From positions 1,736,001 to 1,800,000 of the forward strand of contig CAJVGD010000002.1 of assembly GCA_910890315.1 (NCBI GenBank): a DNA stretch of 64,000 bases, in the 5' to 3' direction. Position numbers and translations under genes: made by a program. Origin of the DNA: Serendipita indica DSM 11827. Taxonomy: Eukaryota; Basidiomycota; Agaricomycetes; Sebacinales; Serendipitaceae. The notes below the pieces were generated by a model, which ran no database searches, was not told the DNA's origin, and saw nothing but the letters and a program-made list of their open reading frames with translations. Positions 43,901 to 55,614 of this stretch are shown piece after piece; within the stretch, counting starts at the first letter, position 1; each line of letters begins with the position of its first letter.

Positions 43901-46609
43901 GACAAGACAATTCGATTGTGGGACGCGGCAACTGGTCAGGCTGTGGGAGAGCCACTCCGAGGTCATGAAGGCAGAGTCAACGCCGTCGGATTCTCGCCAG
44001 ACGGCTCACAGATTGTGTCTGGCTCGTCCGACAACACAATTCGATTGTGGGACGCGGCAACTGGTCAGGCTGTGGGAGAGCCACTCCGAGGTCATGAAGG
44101 CAGAGTCAACGCCGTCGGATTCTCGCCAGACGGCTCACAGATTGTGTCTGGCTCGTGGGACAAGACAATTCGATTGTGGGACGCGGCAACTGGTCAGGCT
44201 GTGGGAGAGCCACTCCGAGGTCATGAATTGGGTCAACGCCGTCGGATTCTCGCCAGACGGCTCACAGATTGTGTCTGGCTCGTTCGACAACACAATTCGA
44301 TTGTGGGACGCGGCAACTGGTCAGGCTGTGGGAGAGCCACTCCGAGGTCATGAAGGCACAGTCAACGCCGTCGGATTCTCGCCAGACGGCTCACAGATTG
44401 TGTCTGGCTCGTGCGACAACACAATTCGATTGTGGGACGCGGCAACTGGTCAGGCTGTGGGAGAGCCACTTCGAGGTCATGAACATTGTGTCTCCGCCGT
44501 CGGATTCTCGCCAGACGGCTCACAGATTGTGTCTGGCTCGTGGGACAACACAATTCGATTGTGGGACGCGGCAACTGGTCAGGCTGTGGGAGAGCCACTT
44601 CGAGGTCATGAAAATGGGGTCAACGCCGTCGGATTCTCGCCAGACGGCTCACAGATTGTGTCTGGCTCGTACGACAACACAATTCGATTGTGGGACGCGG
44701 CAACTGGTCAGGCTGTGGGAGAGCCACTTCGAGGTCATGAACATTGGGTCTCCGCCGTCGGATTCTCGCCAGACGGCTCACAGATTGTGTCTGGCTCGTA
44801 CGACAACACAATTCGATTGTGGGACGCGGCAACTGGTCAGGCTGTGGGAGAGCCACTCCGAGGTCATGAAGGCAGAGTCAACGCCGTCGGATTCTCGCCA
44901 GACGGCTCACAGATTGTGTCTGGCTCGTGGGACAAGACAATTCGATTGTGGGACGCGGCAACTGGTCAGGCTGTGGGAGAGCCACTCCGAGGTCATGAAG
45001 GCAGAGTCAACGCCGTCGGATTCTCGCCAGACGGCTCACAGATTGTGTCTGGCTCGTGGGACAACACAATTCGATTGTGGGACGCGGCAACTGGTCAGGC
45101 TGTGGGAGAGCCACTCCGAGGTCATGAAGGCACAGTCAACGCCGTCGGATTCTCGCCAGACGGCTCACAGATTGTGTCTGGCTCGTCGACAACACAATTC
45201 GATTGTGGGACGCGGCAACTGGTCAGGCTGTGGGAGAGCCACTCCGAGGTCATGAAGGCACAGTCAACGCCGTCGGATTCTCGCCAGACGGCTCACAGAT
45301 TGTGTCTGGCTCGTCCGACAAGACAATTCGATTGTGGGACGCGGCAACTGGTCAGGCTGTGGGAGAGCCACTCCGAGGTCATGACAATTGGGTCAACGCC
45401 GTCGGATTCTCGCCAGACGGCTCACAGATTGTGTCTGGCTCGTGGGACAACACAATTCGATTGTGGGACGCGGCAACTGGTCAGGCTGTGGGAGAGCCAA
45501 TCCGAGGTCATGAATATGGGGTCAACGCCGTCGGATTCTCGCCAGACGGCTCACAGATTGTGTCTGGCTCGTGGGACAAGACAATTCGATTGTGGGACGC
45601 GGCAACTGGTCAGGCTGTGGGAGAGCCACTCCGAGGTCATGAAGGCACAGTCAACGCCGTCGGATTCTCGCCAGACGGCTCACAGATTGTGTCTGGCTCG
45701 TCCGACAACACAATTCGATTGTGGGACGCGGCAACTGGTCAGGCTGTGGGAGAGCCACTCCGAGGTCATGAAGGCAGAGTCAACGCCGTCGGATTCTCGC
45801 CAGACGGCTCACAGATTGTGTCTGGCTCGTGGGACAACACAATTCGATTGTGGGACGCGGCAACTGGTCAGGCTGTGGGAGAGCCACTCCGAGGTCATGA
45901 AGGCAGAGTCAACGCCGTCGGATTCTCGCCAGACGGCTCACAGATTGTGTCTGGCTCGTGGGACAAGACAATTCGATTGTGGGACGCGGCAACTGGTCAG
46001 GCTGTGGGAGAGCCACTCCGAGGTCATGAAGGCACAGTCAACGCCGTCGGATTCTCGCCAGACGGCTCACAGATTGTGTCTGGCTCGGAAGACAACACAA
46101 TTCGATTGTGGGACGCGGCAACTGGTCAGGCTGTGGGAGAGCCAATCCTCGGTCATGAACACACAGTCAGCGCCGTCGGATTCTCGCCAGGCGGATCACA
46201 GATAGTCTCCGGCTCGTGGGACAAGACGATCCGATCATGGGATGCAGAAACAGGTGAGTTCAACTCAGCTCGCCTTCGAGATTGTGATGCGACTCGACAA
46301 ATAGCCTTGAGTGCAAACGCAAATTCTTCTGGTAAAGAGTCTGTATATTCAAGCCTCAGTGAGGATCTACCGGCCACTCCTCTAAGAATCCATGTACCTG
46401 GATTCCAAATTTGCTTACTCTCGCAGGACGGCTGGGTACATTCTTCCGGCAAACGTCTCTTCTGGGTACCACCAGACAATCGACACGGACTAAAATATCC
46501 ATATCTCCTGACAATTCCAAACGAGGCTCCATTCCGCAAGACCAAGTTTGATTTCACCAATTTTCAATGTGGTCTCTCTTGGACAAATGTTCGAACAAAT
46601 GTCCCATAA
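40994..46609 (+). CDS. NACHT-WD40 NLR (STAND) protein, HET-E/NWD2-like
   Basis: Large intracellular receptor-type NTPase of about 1,790 residues. Start [12 protein letters not shown] at 40994. The N-terminal ~200 residues, over four small exons, are helical ([50 protein letters not shown]) and resemble the MLKL/HeLo-type domain common in basidiomycete NLRs. The NACHT domain has P-loop [21 protein letters not shown] (Walker B) and [10 protein letters not shown] helical region follows ([28 protein letters not shown]). 21 WD40 units then fill 43571-46276, and a conserved tail ([31 protein letters not shown]) ends at TAA 46607-46609. Intron 1 (41213-41257) uses a GC donor; intron 5 uses the acceptor ATAG before CTTGAAACATGG. 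Two WD units are 2 and 1 nt short (see findings). The probable role is non-self recognition or incompatibility. Confidence 0.85.
43571..46276 (+). repeat. Array of 21 near-identical 129-bp WD40-coding units
   Basis: Each unit codes about 43 residues around GHE[38 protein letters not shown]. Units begin about every 129 bp from 43571. Unit 6 (from about 44219) is 127 bp and unit 13 (from about 45120) is 128 bp. The first and last units are the most diverged. Between units, changes concentrate in the two residues after GHE (GE, GT, GG, GR, HC, NG, HW, NW, YG, HT), N/S before AV, the residue after VSGS (W, S, F, C, Y, E) and N/K/D before TIR. This fits seven-bladed propellers with selected surface positions. 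Confidence 0.93.
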
Positions 46610-46616
46610 TGACACT

Positions 46617-47838
46617 GAAGGGCCCTCCGGGCGGACCCCTGACCTTTATCTCCTTTTGGGCTCGATGATTTATTGCGAAATATATATTATACACACAACT
46701 CGCGTGGGACCCCTTAGACGCTCGCAATGAACAGGGAGAAGGGGTGTGAACGAAATAGGAGATTTCATCAGAGACCTAAATGATAAACAAAAGCAATCGT
46801 GCCATCTGGATCCAGGAGGAGACAGAGCACGCAGGCGGAGATTGTGAGGGGCACTAAGACTATGGGTCCGAGCCTTCAGTCCTCTTTCCTTTGATCTGCT
46901 GGAGCTCGCGCTCAGGTGCATAGGAGTAAGCTGTTCGACAAAAGAACGTAAAGTTTCAGCTGATGATGCACTCACAATACTCAAGGGAGCAACGTCTCTC
47001 CTGGGAACAACAGATGCGTGCAGATTCAACGGATAACAAGTGACATCAACGTCTCTGACGGGTGAAACGGAGTGCAGAGGCTCGTGTGAAACGACATTGG
47101 AATCCTCGCGTGGTATACAGGCAGCGCTGGCAACACCTACAGGCAGTCAGAGTAAGTCCAGGGGTATCAAGAGGTCCGACGCACCTTGAGGTGGCAAATT
47201 AGATAGCGTTACGGGAAGAAGGGTCAGCGGTGAGTAGACTTCGAAGCCAAATTGAACGTGTTCGAGCGGGAGGGTGTTGTCTGGGGAGTGTCAGTACAAT
47301 CCATAGTGATAGGGAGAACGTACTGGTTTATGTCTGTCGCGTGTAACAAAACTCAATGAATTGGGTGAGGTGGCCCAGACGTTCGTCGATATTTCCAATC
47401 AGATGAATGTGGAGAGCCAGAGTGTCGGGTGCCAGGGAAGTTAATGGCAGCATTGCTGCTTCCTTAGTATGTAGAAGCGTTGAAAGATACTGATAGAACC
47501 CGAATTGTTGAGCGAAGGTGGGCAAGCTTGACTCGCCTTTCGGCATCGGTGCTGAAGTCAAGAAACCGGGGAGGATAGACCAATAAGCTGCGGTCAGCCT
47601 GTACAATAAGCTGACAAAGTTCACTGATACGCATTGGGAGCGCAAGGTCCGAGGGGAGGCCAGTGAGCTCGAGCCAGGAGAACAATGTCTTAGGACAAAG
47701 GCTCGAGCGGGCTTTTCAAGTGGCCGCCGCAGTCTGACAAGGAGCCAAATATTAGTTGAAAATCGTGCAGACATTTCAATTACTGTGCCTGGTAAAGGCT
47801 TGTAAGACCCTTCCCTCCACTTCGTTACGGTCAGGGGA
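46617..47838. repeat. Direct repeat copy B, downstream of the NLR gene (1,222 bp)
   Basis: Starts 8 bp after the NLR stop codon. Same sequence and orientation as copy A but with 433 additional bases (47331-47763), which contain most of a 148-codon minus-strand frame starting with a true ATG at 47774 (MSARFSTNIWLLVRL). In copy A that ATG and the first codons remain (40546-40555) but lead directly into the shared sequence. Either copy A lost the segment or copy B gained it; the junction does not look like a GT-AG intron. I recognise no protein family in the frame. Confidence 0.8.
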
Positions 47839-47885
47839 TATGACTGATATCTTGCAATAATTACGAGTCGCTAAAGTATGAGATT

Positions 47886-50800
47886 CTATCTATCGTCGTC
47901 ATCTCCACCGATCAGCCATCCCATGCCGCGTGCGAGAGCGTGCCGTGCAGTCGCGGCAACTTCGTCCGTCACATGATGCCGTGGAGATGGAGTACCGGCC
48001 AAATTCCTGGAGAAGAGTTGACCAAAGTCGCGTGGCGACGATCCGCTTCGTTCCATTTCGTCGCTCCTGCGCCCACCACCGCTGGCAGTATTCCCTCCAC
48101 CAAGTGAAAATGGGAGGTTGGCTGTCACACGACTGAGCATATGCGTGGCCGCTTCCTGACCTTGCGAAAACTCTCGTAGGCCCTTGAGCAACGATCCAGC
48201 CGCGGCACCCGCATGAACTTGTAAAAGGGATGGACCAGTTTCTCGTCGTTTTCCCGTAGGACGCGCAGCGGCACGTGCAGCAGACCTTTTCTTCCTCTCA
48301 TCAATGTCCTCTGCTTCAATCTTCCTCCAGGCCGCGAGAATGTCGAGCGTGTTGTCGGTCGGGCAAAGCTCGATTGCGAATCCTAACAGCCGCATTTTCG
48401 CGGGCGTATCGTGAAATTCAGATTGACGTCCGAGTTGATAGCAACATCTCCAGGCGACTTCGAGAGCCTCGTCGTGGTGCGTAGATTGGCTTATAGACAT
48501 ATCGGATCGAAGACGACGGGCGTCGACCATCATTCGTTCGCAGGTGGCTTGGGCTCGCATAAAGTCTTCATGTTGGAGTGCTACCTCGACTAGCATGGCG
48601 AGAATCTTGACCTCTGCAGCTACATCGTTTTTGAAACCGAGCTTATGCGCGAGGTCGAGAATGACTTCTTGATGTTTATACGCGTCTTCGGAACTGGAAA
48701 GCACACGTGCTATTAGCTCCAAACGGTCCTTTGTCAAGCGAATCTCGAGTGGTGTAATGGATATGCCGGGTCTTGTCATGACGTTGAATGAGCATATCTT
48801 GGAAGTCGCTTCGATGAATTCTCTTTCTGCTTGGACTTTTGGACTTGGGGTAGCTACTGTCAAGCTGAAATTGTCTCAATACAGTGGTCCAGAAGTTGGT
48901 CATAGACTTTACCATTCATAGGCCGTCTTCATGTCGCCTCGATGCATATTACCCGAGCTAGCATTGTCGTAAAGCTCCCGAGAAACATTGAGGCAAAGTT
49001 CCTCAACGACTGGTCCTGTGAGATACTTGGCTGCGCTGCCTCGGCCCTTGATGCGTTTTGCAACCCCAAAGTCTACCAAAGTCAGTGCCATCTAGCATAC
49101 TTTAGCATGACTTACTTCCAGAGCTCAGAAGCCCAGTGAAGAAGATCCTGGTAATCTCCTCTCGAGATAGCATGCAGAAAGCAGACTTGTTCCCCTCTCT
49201 TTTCGCCGTGAGCTTGAGCATATCCTCCAGCAGATCTCGCCATTCCTGCTCATCCTCCAAAGCCTCCCCACTGTCACCCGACCGTCTCGACATCCTCACG
49301 GCTCGTGCTCGTTGCTGCCCTTCATCCTTTCGGCTTAGAATGAACCATTGAAGGTTGGTCGCAACACCCCATTTATCCAGAATCTCTGCTCCTTCTAGAT
49401 GCGAGTCGAGGATATCGAGTAGCCGCGAGAGGGCCGAAGCTGGTAGAGGTTTGAAGAAGATGAACAATTCCTCTGCCGAGGGCGCGTCGCGAGATGCCGA
49501 AGGTGCAACAAACTCGGCCAGCGACGTCAGCGTTGCGTATGCTTCGTCGTCCTCATCTCGGTCATCGCCCCAATCTGGTTGACATTCGAATATCCGACTC
49601 ATCATAGGCCAGTCGGTTATTCGAGGCAGACCATAGACGTAGGCTAGTGCAAGCCGCGCAACATCTTCGTCATTACGCACAATGCGATAGGAGCGCTGCA
49701 TGTCGGCTTTGGAACTCTCGAAGATGGCAACGACCAGTTCCAAGGGCGCATGAAGAATATAGTCGTAAAGAAGGCGATTGACGAGCTCCAGGTCGGGTCG
49801 CTTGGCTCTCTCTGCCTGGGCCTCGAGAACAGATAGATACGGAAGGACCAGTCGTCTTATATCCTCGGCAACTGACTCAAAGTCCGAGAAGGCCAAGTAG
49901 GCTTTGATGACTTCTGGTGGGGACATGGTTCGCCATCGCGCGAGCGACCAATCCGTTAGGAGGGAAGGATCTGAAGGCTGGGGGGCTTCATACACCAGTC
50001 TGTCGAGAAGGATAAGGTCTTCGCCAAGTTCGTCAAGGCGAGGAACGCCCTGCGATGCACCGTGCTGTAATAACGCGAGCGCGGTGTCGAGTAATCCTGA
50101 CTGTGAGTCCGTCGATTCGACTCTGCGTGTATACCAATCTGTCAACTCCTCTGACTTGAGAAGCGAATCCTTTCGTACTCGAGGAAATTCGTCGTCAGAG
50201 ACTTCCATATCATCCAGCCACGCCAGCTCCTCCGGCGTGGAGGTTGCTCGCAGGGCGTCTACAACACTGGTTTCTTCCACCCAATCCGGCTTCTCTCGCC
50301 AAGAGCTTCGCTGAGGTTTGATCTCCATGTTTGTCTCGTAATCGGCGGCAGGGAGTAAATGATGATATTCAGATGGATGGGCGGAGAGGGGGATGGCGTC
50401 CAGAATGGAGAATCTGTACGGAAACAGCGCTGCATCATGATAACTTTGAAGCAGGTCCAATGCTCGGAAACGCTGCTCTGACGCTAATATGATTGCGCTA
50501 TCGACAAGTGGCTGAGAGAGGAACTCGAATAGGGTGAATGAAGCCTTGGGACCTGGAGAAGAGTCCTCCTTTTCTTCTTCTTCCTCAGGGTCTGCCCACG
50601 GGTCATCCTCCTCTAGTTCACGCTCGTCTTCAGCAGTCGCTGCCTGAATCGCGTTTTCCATGATGAGGAATGTTTGGATTCTGTCCAGACGGTCGAATAA
50701 AAGCTGTCGTAGAATGCAGAGCCTCCTTTCACGCTCGTGTATCCTGAAGTAGGACTGAAGGGATTGTTCAGGTCCTGCTGCAGAATCCTCCGTTTCTCCG

Positions 50801-51027
50801 ATATGCTCATATGACGCCAAGGAGCCCTTAATAGACTCTATTACGCGTGTACTCCGTCGGAGGCCAGTCTTGACGAGTACTTGTGCGACTTCAGGGTTTG
50901 ACACGACGCGTTCTGCGCATGCGGCAGTCACCCAGATATCATCTGAGACATCTTCGAGCAGTTCTGCGATGAGCTCCGCATTAAGTTCGTCGTCTTTTGT
51001 CTCCGACCATTTCTTTGCGAATGACAT
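47886..51027 (-). CDS. SEC39: SEC39-domain protein (Dsl1 tethering complex subunit)
   Basis: Helical subunit of the ER-bound Dsl1/NRZ complex that captures Golgi-derived COPI vesicles. The main exon from ATG 51027 (MSFAKKWSETKDDELNAEL) runs to about 49130, then GT-AG introns lead to VDFGVAKRIKGRGSAAKYLT, CLNVSRELYDNASSGN and the last exon ending GMGWLIGGDDDDR (stop 47888-47886). The arrangement of helices, CILRQLLFDRLDRIQTFL, SLARWRTMSPPEVIKAYLAF, RLVLPYLSVLEAQAERA, and the C-terminal QAEREFIEATSKICSFNVM with GISITPLEIRL, matches the fungal Sec39 family. A Glu/Asp-rich insertion lies near residue 140. About 1,000 residues. The copy-B repeat ends 47 bp from its stop. Confidence 0.85.
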
Positions 51028-51173
51028 TGCTGGCGGAGGATCCAAGCTTGAGATGCCACCCAATTTGACAGTATATCTCCATCCAATATTTGAACCAGTA
51101 TTGAAGAACTATTCTACTTATCCTTTGTCAGTGGCAAACTCCAAGCCGAAATCTTGGACTCGCCCGCTTCGTC
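51028..51173. promoter_or_regulatory. 146-bp head-to-head promoter SEC39 / m-AAA protease
   Basis: The gap between divergent starts of the SEC39 gene and the mitochondrial protease gene. No motif is assigned. Confidence 0.45.
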
Positions 51174-53840
51174 ATGGTCCCTCGAACGGCCAGAGCTGGC
51201 CTTCTATTACAACGCCAGCTCCATACATCATGCATAAGACTAGCAAAGTCCCCTAAATCTGCATTTTCGAAGGAGTTGGCAGTCATTCTTCCATCCCGAG
51301 ATGCAAAGCTCGAGCGGCCTCGACCAGTTCAACACAAGAGAGACTCCGGCCCATCAGCGGAACAGATTGCTAACCAAGCTCTTTCTGTTTTCTTCTGTTC
51401 AGCAAAACCAACTCTTTCCAAGCCCAAGGCCACGCAACTCCGGCACTACGGCACATCTGCCATTAGAAATGACATTCTCCTGAGCAGGAAGAAGCCAGAA
51501 AGAGAGGCTTCTGTTGACGAAAACAGGGATACAAGTCCAAACGAAGAAAAGGCTCGTCCTGGAGAGCGAGATGCTCGAGAGCATCGAGAGTCCAAGGAAT
51601 CAGAAACCAAAGAGGGGCTTCTGACAAGGCGAAAGAGAAATCAGAGGATGGAAAAGAGGTGATTATACTCGTTTATAGTCTCTAATACGCTCAATATCAA
51701 CCTACAGAAGCAGACTGATCCACAGCCTGGTGCCAACCCGAATGGAGGATTGAGTCCCGGTCAATCATTCCTCATATTCATAATCTCCGCGGTTCTTTAT
51801 GCCATTACGAGCTCTTCTTCTTCGAACCTCGCCCAAAGGAGATCACCTGGCAGGAGTTTAGGACCGCTTTTCTCGACAAACGTCTAGTCGACAAGCTTAT
51901 CGTCATCAACCGCTCGAAAGTCCGTATACAACTGCACAGTAATGCGACTGGCACTATGCCAACTGGTTCGGCCCACCAGCATTACTACTTTTCCATTGGC
52001 AGCGTCGAAGCCTTTGAACGCAAACTAGACGCAGCGCAGGACGAACTTGAAATTCCGGCATCCGAACGAGTTCCTGTCGCATACCACGAGGAAGTGTCTG
52101 CGCTCAATACCATCCTCACATTCGCCCCTACTATTCTCTTAGTCGGCTTCATCTGGTGGATGAGCCGACGAGCCAATAATGCGGCTGGCGGTGGAAGTGG
52201 AATCTTCGGTATCGGAAAGAGTCGAGCCAAGCTCTTCAACCACGACACCGATGTAAAGGTTCGTTTCCAAGACGTCGCCGGTATGGACGAGGCCAAACAG
52301 GAGATCATGGAGTTTGTCAAGTTCCTCAAAGAGCCAGCACGCTTTGAGAGACTAGGGGCCAAGATTCCGCGAGGGGCTATTCTCTCTGGACCTCCCGGGA
52401 CTGGAAAGACGCTCCTCGCAAAGGCCACGGCAGGCGAAGCTTCTGTGCCCTTCTTATCCGTGTCTGGCTCGGAGTTTGTGGAGATGTTTGTTGGCGTCGG
52501 AGCATCGCGTGTACGTGACTTGTTCGCGACGGCGAAGAAGAATGCTCCATGCATCATCTTCGTCGACGAAATCGACGCCATTGGCAAGTCACGAGGCAAA
52601 GGTGGTCAATTTGGTGGAAACGACGAACGCGAGTCGACCTTGAATCAGCTTCTGGTAGAAATGGATGGGTTTGGCACTGCAGACCATATCGTTGTGCTCG
52701 CTGGCACTAACCGTCCCGATGTTTTGGACGCTGCTCTTCTCCGCCCGGGGCGTTTCGACAGACACATCGCCATCGATAGACCCGACGTCTCTGGTCGGTG
52801 CCAAATCTTCCTGGTTCACCTTGCACCACTTCGGCTTTCTCCCTCTATCACGAACCGCGAAGAGTTCGCCTCCAAACTTGGAGTACTGACACCCGGATTC
52901 TCTGGAGCCGACATCGCCAACGTCTGTAACGAAGCGGCCTTGCATGCTGCGCGAAGGGAGAGCGACCATGTCGAGGAAATTGACTTTGAGAGTGCCATCG
53001 AACGAGTCATTGTCGGACTAGAGCGCAAGAGCAGAGTGCTAAGCAAGGAAGAGAAGACGACGGTTGCGTACCACGAAGCTGGCCACGCCATTTGCGGCTG
53101 GTTTTTGGAACATGCCGATCCTCTTCTTAAAGTTAGCATCATTCCGCGTGGTGTTGGTGCACTTGGTTATGCACAATATCTCCCTGCGGAGAGATATCTG
53201 CTTTCGCATCCTCAGCTCATTGACCGCATGTGCATGACTCTTGGTGGACGCGTGTCAGAGGAAATCTTCTTCGGCAAGGAGAATATCACCTCTGGAGCAC
53301 GCGACGACTTGGACAAGATCACCAAGATGGCCTACGAAGCCTGCGCAAGCTATGGCATGGACAAGGAAATTGGCCCGGTCAGCTATGGTGGACGAGAGGC
53401 TCTCAAGGAGAATTGGCAAAAGCCGTTTAGCGAGAAGACTGGGGAACTCCTCGACTCACGAGTACATCAGATGATCATGTTAGTTCAATTCTCATATTGT
53501 TATGGCATTTCTAACGTCTTGCAGGGATGCCCACCAACGGACCACGGAGCTGTTGACAAAGTACAAGCCCGAGGTCGAGAAGGTAGCCAAGCTATTGTTG
53601 TCAAAGGAGATTATCACTAGGTGCGAAGATAGCATATCCCAAATCTGGTTTATCTAACAAGATACAGAGAGGACATGATCGAACTCCTCGGCAAGCGTCC
53701 ATTCCCGGAGCGAGCCGACGACATGGACAAATGGCTGGACAAGCATCGAGGCGGCTCGGTGGCTCCACCTCCGTTAGAAACTCCTCCAATCCCGGTCGCG
53801 TCTTCAGAGGAGCCGCAGGTAGAACCTTCACGGATATGAT
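51174..53840 (+). CDS. AFG3: Mitochondrial m-AAA protease (AFG3/YTA12 type)
   Basis: Inner-membrane ATP-dependent zinc protease facing the matrix, for quality control and protein maturation. The start [20 protein letters not shown] is a mitochondrial presequence. A charged region leads to two membrane segments ([14 protein letters not shown] and [19 protein letters not shown]) around a YTA12-type intermembrane domain. The AAA module has [13 protein letters not shown] (Walker A), [13 protein letters not shown] (Walker B) and [19 protein letters not shown] (second region of homology). The protease has HEAGH and [12 protein letters not shown]. It ends with a Pro-rich tail, stop TGA 53838-53840. 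Three or four introns. Two membrane segments and [11 protein letters not shown] favour the m-AAA group; AFG3 versus YTA12 cannot be settled here. Confidence 0.92.
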
Positions 53841-54019
53841 TCCATATTAATTATTATTCCTGATGTATCATTCAGCATCTTTTCAAATGAACGGCCAAGG
53901 CATACCACTGAGCTATCAAATTGCAAACTGTGAATCGTCTCCCAAGAATCCTCGCACCGGTGACGTTGCCTTCTTTTTCGTTTTTGGCCTAGCAGCCAAC
54001 TCAGAATCGCAAAAAACCA

Positions 54020-55513
54020 TTAAAAGTCTACATACCTAATGGTCAGCCGTTCAATTCGGCGGCGTATCTCATCAGAGGGAGAGTTTGTATAGGTCCAGTA
54101 GAAATCATTGAAAGCCAACGTTTCCAGGTGCCATTCTCTGGAGCCTTCTTTCTGCCTCAAGGCGATCCATTCGTCGAGAAGTGCGATCTTGTGATGACTG
54201 TCTTCCCCAACCATCTTCATTCTGCCGAAAACGATTGTTTGCATCTGATGTAGACAGGGGTTGATATAACTGGTTAGGGTCTCCTTGGAAACCTGTATAT
54301 GTGCAAGTTTGAGGCATCGGAAGTTTGGTTTCTCTGCCTTGGACGAGAGAAGAAGGTCGGCAAAGTGCGGTCCATCTTCTATACCTCTAAGCATCAAGCC
54401 TTCGAGGTGCGAGAAGCTAACACTAAATGCCTTGAGTAGCTGCATTCCAAGTCCTTTGGGATCCAATCTATCCTGGGTGCGATAATGGTTCCGCTGGTAA
54501 CCTCCTCCTAATACTCCGGATGAGGCATCTCGCTTAATCACCGCGTAAGCCATTTTGCGGTAGCTGAATCCGAATGTCGTAAACTTGTGCAGGACGTCCG
54601 AGACAAGCTGTTGGTCCAACGACTGTCCAGACTCTTCGATATGAGTAATGGGGCAGTCTAGGATCTCAAACGTCGCGTTTGCAGATATTTTTACGTCTCT
54701 AAGGGCCTTGAAAGTTCGCACAAGGACTCTGCCATATACAGACGGATAGACAATGTCGTACTCCGAGACATAGCCATCTGCAGGTTTTATGCGAACCAAC
54801 TTGACGAGGTCAGTCGCCTTGAAGAGATTCCGGAGACCGTTGGCTAGCTCTTTGTCGTAGTCGACGCCACGTCGGGTTGAAGGCTGGAAGCGTTGCTTTG
54901 CTGGTCCTTTACGGAAAATACCAGAGATTCGTTTGCTAATAGTCCGTGTGGTGCTCTGTGCATAGTTACGAACGGGATGGTTTATCTCGCCAAACCTCTC
55001 CTCTGCTGCAGGTGAGTATATGGACTACGGCGTGTTTGATTTTGGGGCTCACCATAGAATGCGGACAGACTATAAGGCCTAGTGACCCTCAAAGCTATAT
55101 AATATCAGACACAGTTGCATGTGGGTCGTATACGCACTGAGAGTCCTGACATGATCCGCAATTCGACTCTTTGCAACGTCGTTGAGTCGCTGGATTGCAA
55201 CTCCGTCACGCTCAGCATCATACCATCTCGTTAAATCATCGGAACCGTCCACATTGATGACGAGATTTTCGAATACGATTGAATTGACCTCTGGGAGAAG
55301 TTGTCTCGGGCTGACAAGCCTGAATTTAAGGAGGTCCTCCCGGGTGAGCAGACTGGCGATGGAGAGCCAGATTTCTCGTGGGAGAGCATCTATCGAGCGC
55401 ATTGGAGGAGAACAAGTTGCAAAAAGAGGCGCCGAGTCGAACGCTGTCAGATCAAGTGTCGGAATGGAAGCGGCATCAGTCGCTCGTGATTGGTAAGTTT
55501 CAGGTAGAATCAT
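54020..55513 (-). CDS. F-box protein of unknown substrate
   Basis: The N-terminal exon MILPETYQSRATDAASIPTL is followed by the F-box: MRSIDALPREIWLSIASLLT then REDLLKFRLVSPR. This would bind Skp1 in an SCF ubiquitin ligase. Further exons encode an alpha/beta leucine-rich-like region without clear repeats: LVRIKPADGYVSEYDIVYPS, FEILDCPITHIEES, LKAFSVSFSHLEGLMLRGIE, FRCLKLAHIQVSKETLTSYI and WHLETLAFNDFYW. It ends ERLTIRYVDF with stop 54022-54020; a GTATGT donor right before the end means another small exon is possible. Such F-box genes are numerous in Agaricomycetes. Confidence 0.75.
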
Positions 55514-55614
55514 CAGTTGAATATCTATTAGAGGACCATAAACATTGTCCTTGGAGGGTTAAATAAACTTGGTGGTAGCGGTTCAAGAGGGATACTTGAG
55601 CCCAATCCGCATTG
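55514..55614. promoter_or_regulatory. 101-bp head-to-head promoter F-box / RRP46
   Basis: The gap between divergent predicted starts. No motif is assigned. Confidence 0.4.

Noticed and set aside
44362-44856. Minus-strand 78-codon frames repeated inside the array
   Set aside because: They are antisense shadows of the 129-bp units, identical from unit to unit.
43578-46205. 875-codon frame over the WD array as a gene of its own
   Set aside because: It is mainly the out-of-phase reading of the WD units; only its middle part (44226-45187) reads true WD sequence.
43571-46276. CRISPR-like array
   Set aside because: Period is 129 bp, fully coding for WD40 repeats, without unique spacers.
39830-47838. 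The two direct repeats as LTRs of a retroelement
   Set aside because: Ends are not TG...CA, no primer site or gag/pol coding was seen, and the DNA between them is an NLR gene.
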